From contig VWZS01003477.1 of assembly GCA_013397075.1 (NCBI GenBank), forward strand, positions 806,001 through 870,000: DNA of 64,000 nt, given 5' to 3'. The DNA is from Rhabdornis inornatus. Its lineage: Eukaryota; Chordata; Aves; Passeriformes; Rhabdornithidae. Of this stretch, positions 1-35,500 are shown in pieces. Each line of letters opens with the position of its first letter. The stretch's first letter is position 1. Under the pieces are notes generated by a model. The model saw nothing but the letters and a program-made list of their open reading frames with translations, was not told the origin of the DNA and ran no database searches. The position numbers were made by a program, and so were the translations under genes.

Positions 1-3766
<3,766 letters not shown>

Positions 3767-3882
3767 GCCGAGCCCGGCCGCTGTTTCCGGGGCACCGCGG
3801 GCGGTGCCACCGCCGCCTCCGCCCCTTCCGCCGCCGCGGGGACCCGAGGGGCGGCCGGGCCGGGCCGGGCCAGGCTCGCAGG
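3767..3882. promoter_or_regulatory. Bidirectional CpG-rich promoter between ADAT2 and PEX3
   Basis: Only 116 bp separate the ADAT2 ATG (minus) from the PEX3 ATG (plus). The stretch is very GC- and CpG-rich and has no TATA box. It contains ETS-type motifs (TTTCCGG at 3784-3790; CTTCCG at 3825-3830) and GC-box-like CGCCCC. ETS/GABP and Sp1 sites without TATA are typical of vertebrate bidirectional housekeeping promoters. Transcription start sites cannot be placed from sequence alone. Confidence 0.8.
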
Positions 3883-24597
<20,715 letters not shown>

Positions 24598-25315
24598 CCT
24601 GCACATTTTTACAAGCGGATGGTGTATTTATAACAAATCCCTGGCGACTACTGATGAGACTTGGGTTAATTTTATAATGGTGTAGGAGTGGCAGACCAGC
24701 AGAAAGAGCACTCTGAGGAAAGTGGGAGTGAGCCCATATTTTCTTCTAACTGAATTATGTTTCACCCATTAAAAATATTCTTGTTGAAAGAAACACTGTA
24801 AGTGAAGACTTTTTTATTTAAAAAGTGGTTAAACTCTTCTGTAATTCCTTGGGTTATTTTTATTGCATCTAAAAGGCATCTGGTGGCAGTATTACAGCAA
24901 GTTACTAAAAAAACAATTTTTTTGCCTGCGGTGTGTAAGTTTTGGGAAGAACTAGTGATAGTGATCTAAGAATAGCACAGATCAGCACAATGAAGTAATG
25001 TTTTTTTCTTCTTCTTCCCCCAGATTTTTCTTTCTACAAAGTAAGTATTTTTCCCCTTAACTTTACAAATCTTGTTCCAAAGTCTCTCATTCTTCAGAAA
25101 GCCTTTGCCAATGGATGCATGTTCCCCTTGAACAAGCTGGGGGTCTGCTCTCTCTCTTACTTAATACTAAAGGAATGTGTTTTTTTAGACATTCTCTTAT
25201 TTATGCTGTTCAAACAGCTACACTGTACACATTACCTTGTAAATATTTTATCTTAATTTGTATTAATTTGGAGCCCAATTGTCTGTATTGTAATAAAATA
25301 TTTTAATGTATAATT
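24598..25315 (+). other. PEX3: PEX3 3' untranslated region
   Basis: AT-rich sequence after the PEX3 stop. It has an ATTAAA at 24768-24773 (possible proximal poly(A) signal) and a canonical AATAAA at 25292-25297, followed by a GT-rich stretch (TTTGTGTGTGT) typical of a downstream element. The main transcript end is therefore probably near 25315. Confidence 0.7.
25292..25297 (+). terminator. PEX3 distal polyadenylation signal
   Basis: AATAAA followed about 15 bp later by a GT-rich element. It is about 0.7 kb after the stop codon. Confidence 0.65.
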
Positions 25316-26435
25316 TGTGTGTGTATTAACATTACTAGCAGGGAAGGGAATAACCTGACCTGGCCCATCACTCAAAATCCTGACAGAGTTGAAAGAATAA
25401 ATTTAACTTATACACTACTAATTATGCACTCAAGAAACATTACTCAGGGAAAATAAACCTTCAATCTCTACACTGAAATAAAAATAATTCATGCTTTTTG
25501 TTGTCCTTAATCTGCTCCTCCTTGCAAGTTTCACCTTGTGTCCCTATAAATCATGACACATGATGAGTTTGGAAATTTTTGAAGTTGTCTCTTTGCCAAA
25601 GTTGAAGATCCCTAGCAACTTTGATTACTTTTCTTTTTTCAAGAGTTAGTCACTGAAGTGTAAGTTTTGTTTAATAGTCCAGGGCAGGCACTCTAGTGAC
25701 TGTGTATAAACAGACTGTAAACAAGAGGCGAATTTTACCCTTGTAAAATTATACAAAATATAAAAACCCAACCCTCTCCCAGTTCACCTGTGTCCCAATA
25801 ATGGATAGAGTTACTCAAGAATAGGAACACGTAAAACTAATGACTTCCATGATGAGAAATGGTGATGTACATATGCAGTGCCTGTATGCATTTATGATGA
25901 ATTCCTAACCTTTACAGGCCTGTTCTTGCAGACATTACCCTACTCGGCTGAAACTGCCAGCTACCACTAGCTAAACACACCTGGAAAAAGTATATTCTTT
26001 TCTCTAAAACTGTCAGATTTTACTGTGTAGTTTTGTGGAAGGTAAATCTCTTGCATTAAAGAGGGTGTACAACTGACTTATGTGCATTTGAACACTGGCT
26101 TGAGCTTTATTCTTTCTTTTGTCTCTAGAAGTCTAGTGCCTGTTTTCCCCCCACCACATTCTTCACATAACTTGGCCAGAAACTGACTAAACCAAGCGTA
26201 GAGGTCAAGGTAGCTGCTCGATGTTTCACACATACTCAGAGAAACAAACTGTGTGCAGAGGATCAGTTATCTAGTGCTAGTTCTTGTTCCATTTCATCCT
26301 TTAGTAACAGCCCAACTCTCATAGAAAAAGTGAATTTATTGGTCTTTCTCAATGAACAAATAAGTCTAAAACCAGTGATAAGAAAGAGCAAAATGTGAAC
26401 ATTCCCCGCTAGCCAGGGCTCCAGCAGAGTATGGC
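25316..26435. other. Gap between the convergent PEX3 and FUCA2 genes
   Basis: About 1.1 kb between the PEX3 poly(A) site and the FUCA2 stop codon. It must include the FUCA2 3' UTR. On the minus strand AATAAA occurs at 26340-26335 and at 26111-26106; either could serve FUCA2. Nothing else is recognisable. Confidence 0.6.
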
Positions 26436-26576
26436 TTAGTTTACATCAGTCAGTTGTAAGGTCCAGCCCCACTGACATGGCATTTGCTGAGGAGTCAGTT
26501 GAGGTAGAGCAATAACCATTCCCTTTTCTCCCAGGGCAACCCATTTCAGCAGTTCCTTGTACCCAGCCAGCTTTAC
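26436..26576 (-). CDS. FUCA2: FUCA2 coding exon 7 and stop
   Basis: Encodes residues 417-462, [20 protein letters not shown] through [17 protein letters not shown], then TAA at 26438-26436. It matches the human C-terminus (IHQMPCKWGWALALTNVI) in length and motif. Acceptor TATTTTAG. Confidence 0.95.
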   Translation of the reverse strand, partial: VKLAGYKELLKWVALGEKGMVIALPQLTPQQMPCQWGWTLQLTDVN

Positions 26577-29500
26577 CTAAAATAGAAACACACACTAGAG
26601 TTAGAACAGCACCTTTTCAAAGTACACATAAGTGCAATATTGACAAAATAAATATTGATCCATAGCTACCTTACTCACCAAGTATCCTTAAATGCCACTT
26701 ACCAACCAACTGAGTAATAATTATTAAAGGAAAACATTTGTAAGTAGATAGGTGGGATTTAGGTCTAAGCAGGGATCTAGGAGCCAGAGTACAGAGATGG
26801 CTGTTTGCATCCCCTGTTTCCAAACTGCCTGCTTCCTATGGTGAAACTTGTGGACTTGAATGAGCATGACTGTTTGTTAGAGTGCACCCAGGTATCTCAG
26901 GCAAAGCAGATCTGAAGAACTAAAAACCACAAATAGGTTGATGTTGTCATTTATACCAGCTGGTGACCTGCTGGAGCAGCTGCAGACCAGTCTCTGCTGC
27001 TGAGGAACAGTACTTTCCAGTGCACACAGAGTCTAGCTGCCCCCCCCCCGCCAAAATTCCAGAGGCATCTCCATCACTTCTGAAACGACTTTCTCTCCTA
27101 TCATGGAGCTGTCTTGGCACCAGTCAGACTTCTTTCATATGGAACTAGACCAGAAGGGCAGTCCAAAAACACTCCTAATGCATTTCAGCAGCTAATGGAC
27201 ATGCAGTGCGTGAGACCAGAGCAGAGCTAAGCCAAAGTGAATCTCCTCTTAAATGCACAGAGTTGATAACAACTTCTGCTTCCACTTGCTACTTGCCAGT
27301 GTAGGTGTGGCATCACTGTCCTCAGCTTCTATCTCCTCTTGGTATAACATGCACACCTAGGGTCACAGTGATTGCTCTTTGGCCTCCCTGGGCAACAAAA
27401 ACCTCTGTGTACATTCCTTTCCTGCAAGGCTTTGACTTCAAACAACTGCACCACTACAGCAACTCCAGTATCACCAAAGTCATGAGGACAGCTACTTTTA
27501 AAGAAAAGTCATGCTGAGTTAGGAGTCTACACAGGAAACAGGAGGGGTGGCAGTCTTTTCCCCTGCTTCTTGGCCTCTTTGTGATTCTTAGTTTTCAAGC
27601 TAAAACATATCCCAGCAACATCTCAGTCTAACTTTGTTGGAGAAGAAACATCCCACTGGGAGGACTATGACAAGGAGGTCCCAGAAAGAAAACAAACATT
27701 TTGCTGTGTCTCTTCCAAAGTTCTCTGTCCTCAGAGCTATGCATTCCCAAAGATGCCAGAAACTTAAATAAACAAGATGGAACATGACACATCCTAGAAG
27801 GAAGGGAGGGGTGTGTGCGTGCACTGTCTTTTACCTGTGTTTCTCCAAGCTTAGGCCGTGGCTCACCAAGTTCCAGAATCCCAGAGACTGGCCAGTTAAG
27901 GAAGATAGCATTGACTTTCCCTTCTTCAGGGCTGAAAGTGTACCTGGTTGGAAATGGGGACCAAAAAGGCACGTCAGCTTTTCCTTGTAAATTTTTAGAA
28001 GTGATACATAAGAGTGCTTTCAAGACTGGAAAAATGGATTAGAAAAGTCAGGGTTAATTCTGACACATAACCACCTTGTCAGATGAATTATGCCTTTTAG
28101 TAATGTACTGTTCCTTGAATATTTGTTTCAACAAACTAGAGGTAATGAAAACTATTAAAGAACTGAATTCAGAGGTAAACATCTGTAATAACTTTAGTAC
28201 GCTCTAACAACTCAGCCACATAGGAAGGAGATACTTGCAGGACGGGGAATCAATAGATAATTGTAGGTTATGTTCAGAAAAACATGGTAATTCCCATTTA
28301 TACACTAACATGCAGACTAAAAGAGTTTAAAAATAGTATGAGGGACAGAGTTTCCACCTTGCATAGCTAATTTTTAAAAATACTATTTTCATCAGTATGC
28401 CATTGGAAATCTTGTGGCACACCCCTGAAACACTCCTCCGTCCTTCATTTAGTTAAAATTTTTTATTGCTCTTGAAAGGGATTTTACTAAACAGTCAACA
28501 GCTCAGCATCTCCAGGCTAAAGCCAGATGGCCAAATCTTACTAGGAAAGGGAGTAAAAACACCCACTGAGACAAGAGGGTCAAGACCAAAGCGCTGCTGG
28601 ATCATGAAGGTGTTAGAAAAGCTACAAATAACAAGGGCAGAGGGGGGGCCAGAGACTGGCTGTATTTAGCGACCGAATAATTGCTATTATCTTCCCACTT
28701 TCTTTCTAAACATCAAGTGATATTGAGTATTCCTTTGTTCAGATAAACACTTCATAGCAATCTTGTATTTTCGGATTTTTTTTCATTTCTGTTGCCCACT
28801 AGAAGCAAACAGAATTACCTAACAGATTAGCCTACACCAAGATGCAAAAGATCACCAAAGAAATGCTTGCAGCTTTCCTTTCAGCCTCAGCATCATCCCA
28901 AAACTAGTCTCTACCTACAGCTTTATACACATTTTAGATGCAGTTACTTACACTACCAAAGGCATTAATTCCTTCACCACATACAAACCAAGAAGGTGAT
29001 TTCTGTAGCATCAAGTCATTAGGGATTTCAAAGCTTCACGTAACATTGGTGCTGCTTTCCAGAGCCTGCATTTCGGTTCAGCAGACTTACCAGACTCCAG
29101 GTGTGACTGTGTCGTTCTGTGCTCTCCATGGTTTTGTTCCATAGATGGCCTCTCCATTGACCTTCAGCCAAGCTCCCACCTGCCTCAGGCGCTCCTCAAA
29201 CACAACAGCGATGCGACCATCGTGAGTGGGCCCGATATTCATCAGGAGATTTCCTCCACAAGACACCGTTTCTGCAAGTTGCTGAAGTGTTTTAAACACA
29301 CAGAGCATATGGTTATGAGTAATGAAATCACATATTTGAAGTACTTTCTGAAGTCTGCTGTACTGCTTCAGAATGATGAACCAAATCAGTTATGCTACTG
29401 CCGCATGCTGAGACTTTGGGGTTCATCCCAAAAGTTAATATAAAATTTAAGCTCCCATAAAACAAAGCTCTGTTGTCAATTTTTACATTTGAAAACAGCC

Positions 29501-32500
29501 CCAAATACCTTCTTGCATCAATATGTCTGCCTGAATCTACATTAGAATCAGATCCTGCAACTCTTTATCATTTCAACTTCTGCAGGAATGTCATGAGGAT
29601 TTTACCAATAGGACAGATGATTTCTCTGCACCAGAGTAGAATAAGGCAAATAGTTGCTACTTCATCTTTATTGAATCTTCGATAAGCAACTTCCTCCTGT
29701 TTGATGCTTTTCCTATTTTACAGAAACATCTGTAAAACACAAGGAAGCCTCCTACAACGTCTATAAAATTTGTGTTCACATCCACACTGCCCTCCATAGA
29801 TCACAGACTGAGATGCAGAAGTCTGAGAAACTGACAGCTGGAGACAAGCTGCTGAACTAATTCAAACCTTCTGCCTCTGAAAAGAGGTTACTTCAAATTG
29901 AAACTGTCTTTTGCAAGGACAGCACTAGAAACAGATTTGGATTAAGCAACAATAACAATCAATCTTTCCCTCACTAGCTAAATTTTATAATTAAATACAT
30001 TATTCTGAAAGACTGATCAGTCTTCCTTTCATTCAGGTTTTCTAAGCTTCAAATCTTTTTTAATACCTCAGACAAGCCAGGGAGTCAATGTTGTACCACC
30101 ACCAGTTGTCTGCTTCTGGTAGTGTTCGCCTCTATGTTGGCAAGGAAAATTTCTCGCTACAAAGTAAAACTACTGCTGAGTCACAAACTGTTTCTATCTG
30201 TATAGGGGAAAAGATGTAGCCTTCCAGCAGGAGTTCCTAAACAGGAGCTGTGAAACTGAATCTCTTTGCTTCTCATCAGCTTGCACATGCAGTTACCAGA
30301 GAAACTTAGTAGAAAAGGTAATGATGAGACTGTTCAGATCAGTCCTTGGCCAGTTACTCAAAGGGGAAATGGCTTCTAAGAAACTGACTGAATTTTTACT
30401 AGAAATTCATTCTATAGAAACAACTAAGAGAAAAACTTAGAATTACATGGATATTCCATCCTGCCAGCGTTAGGCTGGAAATTAACAAAGTGATTTATTA
30501 TTTCATGGATTCACTATTGAATTAAAATCACCTTATTCATAAAAATAGATACATAATCAAGCTGTTAAACACCACAGTACAACAATCAGGAGAAAGAATG
30601 GGGAGCGGCAGCAGCTCCCGTGGCCCACGGTACCTTCACCAAGTCCTCGATGGCGAGGTAGTCGGGGAGCCGCGCGTCCCTGCGGTAGCCCCAGGAGCTG
30701 CGGTCGATGGTCATGCAGTTCTCCCACTTGTGGGGCAGGAGGTGCCCCGGGTTGTAGCGGTCACTGCACGTGTAGAAGCCACCATGGGCACAGATGCTGC
30801 CAGCTCCCCAGCGGTCATTGGTCACTACTGTGTCCCGGACTGGGCTGGGAACAGAGGACTTTTATTATTTTTGTTCTATAAAACGCGGTCACAGCCAGCG
30901 TAATCCCTTCCCACACACACATCCCTCCCAGGAACTAACATTTTGGATGACTTCTGTACTATTAATTTATTACAGTAAGATTAAGTACAATGTCAGGAAT
31001 TCGACTCTCATGCTTTGCTAGCAAAAGGTCCAGATCAGAATTTCTTAGGGAAATAAGCTCCTGACTTTTACAGGAGCTCTGCCAGAAATCACTCTGCACT
31101 TCATATCCACTTCCAGATGTTCAGTCTGTGATGACAACAATGTTCCCATATTCTCAAATTATCCTGCTATCCTGTATTTCTGTGCAACAGCAAATACTTA
31201 GGGAAGACTATGATTAAGAAGAATAGCCGATACCATCTTAAATGATTAATTTGTAAATGTGTTTGAAAAATACAAAACAGTCTTTTTCTAAAGCCAGCTT
31301 TGATAGTTCTAGGGAATATCTGTATTTCAGGAGAATTAATATTTTGTTAAGTCCTCTGAATTAGAGGTAGCAGGTTCCACAAAACAGACAGAAAATTAAA
31401 CAACCTAGACACAGAGCAGAATTTCAGATAAGGAGCTAAACCAGCATCATTATGTACCTGTCATTATACAGCCAAGCCAAGAAACCAGTGCTGTTCCAGT
31501 AAGAATCTGGAGCATTTCCATCTCCATCAGACCAAATTATTTCTGGCTGGTACTTAGTCACAATTTCATAGAGTTCTGGTAATGATTTACTGGTTGGAAA
31601 CTTTCTTGTCTTAAAGGCATTGGTGGCATCCTCAAGGAAGAGAGGATTGAACCATTCAAACAGGGAATGGTACAACCCAAAATGCAAGTCAGTCCTGTTT
31701 CTAACAGATGTTGCTAGTTCAGCAACAAGATCTCGCTTTGGTCCCACATCAACAGCATTCCAGTTCCAAGAATATTTGGACCCCCACAAAGTAAAGCCTA
31801 AAAAGAGAAAAATTAGAGGGTAAGAAAGAAAAGAAGAAGAGAGGACATTACAGTTCTTCTTTCTGGAAAATGGTTGAAAATGTTGCAAAAAAATAAAATA
31901 ATAAAAATTATATATGTAATAATATTGTTGTCATGGTATAAAGTGTGCCTATAAGCGCTTTATGCACAGTGGTGGTAGTTTGAACATCAGAACACCATGT
32001 ATTTTTTAATACATACACATATATATTTATATTTTCCAGTTCTGTACTGCTTAGGATAATTACTCCTTCTCTTTAATTATTCAGTCTATTCATATGTCCC
32101 AATTAAATTAACTAAATGACTTTTAAGGCCCCGTCCAACACAAGGCATTCTCTAACTCTACAACTCCAAAATTAACCAAAAATACTACACCAATACAGCA
32201 GCTTTTGAGTCATCTACATCAAATGTGAACTGTAAATACACAATCAGCAAGTGGAAGAATTGTTTCTCAGCTGCAGAAAGCCCAAGCTATCGTTTGCATT
32301 CAAAGACTATTCTCCTCTTTTTTGTTTCCATCTTATGCAAATGTTCACTTTTTGTTTGACTTGATATTCATAACAGCTCAATCAACTACTCTGTACATGT
32401 ATAAGGAGAGGGCAAAAACTCCTGAAACAGCTTTTAAAACATCAGTCTTAAATATCAGGAGGGATTTGACCTTTCAGACATCCACCAGTCCAGCACAAGC

Positions 32501-35500
32501 ACTTACAAATACTAATGCACTGCAGACTCAGACCACTGCCAGAGGAGCTCCACTCTCACCTTCTAACCCCTTTATACTCACTGTCTAATAAATAGTGCTA
32601 TTTTTGTGAACTGAATGCATGCAATTGTGCTGACTAAACATCCTAAAAATTCATGCACAAGGCTATTGGACAGACTAAATTAATCCTGGTTCTTTTAAAG
32701 TCACTGGGAATTTCACCACAAGTATCATCAAGATCAAGAATTACATGTGTCAGAGCGGAGATTAAAACTGACACATCACAAGTTGCCAGCCTTGAACCCA
32801 CATCTCACAAAGACAACAACATTTATTAGATGTACTGTAGTATATCTTAATATTTTATACTCTCTTTGCTACTGTATTTCCTTCCAGAAGCTTTCTTTTT
32901 ATTTACTTTTCTCTGCAAAGCGTCTCACAATTACAGTGCTAAAAATCTGTGCCTGTAAAGCTACAGATCTGGTTCAAGGTTTTGGCTTCTGTGCACTACA
33001 TCCAGAAGAGCTATACCTTCCTAAATCTGAAGTTGACTCCTGGAACATGTTCCTAAATTCCTTAGAGAAATCAAGGGGGTTTGTTAACTGCCTGCTCACA
33101 GCAACTCTCCAAATGTTAAACAGTGCAGAATTCACTTTTATGGTTCCTTCAGCAATAAATTGCACAGAAATAAAAAATAAATTATGGCCACTGCAGGAAG
33201 CTCAGCTGCCACCATCACTTCAGGCTGTCTTACCTACGGCAAGAGAACAGTGGCACAATCTATTGCTCCTCCTATGCAAACTCCATAGTCACAGCTTTTG
33301 TATAAGAGTCAGAAAAACACCTGCACATTTCTTGGGTGGTTTTTGTTTCCTCTTTGGCTGTAGTGGGGCAGGTAAGCCTGCCTGGCTTTCTCTGTGTCTC
33401 TTAGAAGGCAGGAAAGTCACCTGCTTTTTTCACGTTGACAGAAGTGCAGCAATTACTAACATTCAGAAAGCTTCCACTTACCCTCATGATGTTTTGAAGT
33501 TAAGACAACATATTTTGCGCCTGAAGCCTTCAGAATATCTGCCCACTGGTTGGCATCAAAGAATTCTGCTGTAAACAGAGGACCAAAATCTTCATAGCTG
33601 AAGCCAGGTGGGTAATTTGTGTCCATAAATTTCACATAGGGCTCTCTCTTTTCCTTCTGCCAGTACCACCTACAAAATACAGAACAGCATGTCTGCTGAT
33701 GTATTTTTAGACAAAGAAAAGAGAATTGAAATCATCAGCTCCTATTTAACACTGAGAGGCTTTGGAGCTATATGACACTGGCAATAAGACAAAATTGCTC
33801 CAGAAGAGTATTGATTAGCAAAGATTTCCTTTTTTTCTATCTTATTTGCCCATGTTCTACATCTTTGCACTTCACTTTGGAAAGGTCTCAGGATTTCATT
33901 TGAAGCAATGAAAAAAGCAGCTCCACTTTGAGAATGGAAAAATGACAGTCTTGGTCAACACTCAAATCTCAAAACTGTACTAGAAACCACAGACAGTCTG
34001 TGTAAGCAGCTCAGGTGACGAGAGAAATGCTTTTCTCCTGGACTTGCATGATTCACCTCCTCAAGTGTCACAGCTCAGCCATCAGGCATCTCTGGTCTGC
34101 CCTGACATTGCAATCCCTGTCACCCACAAACATGGGGAATCATCAACTTTACCTCTCTGACACTCCCGAGTCCTCTATACAACTGCAGCTGAGTGACCCA
34201 ATGTGCACAGCCCCAGGGTCAGAGAGAGCTGTGACAAGGTCACTGCAGCCTCTGCACACCTGAGGCTTGCAAGCAAAGGCATCCCGCTAGAAGGCGGCAT
34301 GTCCTCCAACCAAAACTTACAAATGCACCTCTGTCACCTTTCTATGAACAAAACCAAGCAGCAAAAATCCTCTTGTCAAATTTAGGCATATATGAAAATA
34401 TAGTGTAAGTGAAGGAATAAAACAGGCCAGAATTTCAATGTCTGAAACTAGTTTCTTTCTCCTGTCCTGAGCTGGACTCTGACCTCAGTTCTCTAAGACC
34501 ATAGTGTGAATATTTTGTAACCTTCCCAAAAACACCTCAGCATAAACCAACACAATCTCTGTCAGCCAACAGGGAAAAAAACTTAGAAGGAAGAGGCTGA
34601 GACACCTTTCTTCATTCAAAGAGCCAGGGGCAGAGGAAACAACAACAATAAAGCAAAATAAACAAAATTTTAAAATAAAAACAATCAACCTGTCCTCTGA
34701 TTTCAAAGTAAGTAATTTCTTAAAAAGTAACAACCTTTCTTCTCTCCCATAGTCACATGGTTTGCTAGCATGAACACTTCCATGCTGACACGACTAGATT
34801 CTAGAAGCATCCTTACCAAGGCTGTGGAGCTCTGAGGGAAGGTACACAGGGTGGGTGGTAATAGTTTATGACCTTCCATTTGAAGCTGCTAACACAGGAC
34901 CTCAGTCATCTGACCGCACATGCTGTCAGAAGGCCCTGCAGCAGCTCTATACCCACATCTGCCATGGGATAGGATATTACAGGAGTATAAAAAGCAATTA
35001 GAGTTTTGGGGTCAAAAACCAAATGCTCGATCCTGAGTCTGTATACCACTATCACAGTACAGCACTGAGTGAGGCTTGAACTCAAACCTAGTTCTGTCCT
35101 ACACCTCTAAAAGTACTTTATTAGCAAAGGTAGTCTCCATTAAAAACCTGCCAAAATGCTCGAACTTAATTCTGAAAAGAACAGGTGTCAGAAAGCATTG
35201 GCTTGATTAGATACATGTTGGTTTGTTTTGCAAATACTGCAATTACAGTTCGTCATAGCTCTGCCACAAAGCTACCCTCATTTTCATATTGTAAATAATT
35301 ATGTGTCCCATTTGAAGTCTCACAGGAAGTACTTGGTAGAGCATGGAAAGGTGACAGCAAAACATGCTTACAGCCAAAGGGCCTGAACCAGCGAACACTT
35401 ATGGAACAAAGATTTCATTGAGCCTCTGAATTAAAATTACCTGAAGGATCAGAGCTTTAGGTTCTCTTAAGAGCAAAGCACACTTGATTAATAGTGATAA

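Larger units (their letters stand above)
26577..33481 (-). other. FUCA2 introns 2-6
   Basis: Introns between the listed exons: 1684 bp (intron 2), 613, 1352, 1147 and 1258 bp. They hold the small CR1 tail at 32115-32167 and part of the long antisense open frame at 32747-33574. Nothing else is recognised. Confidence 0.75.
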
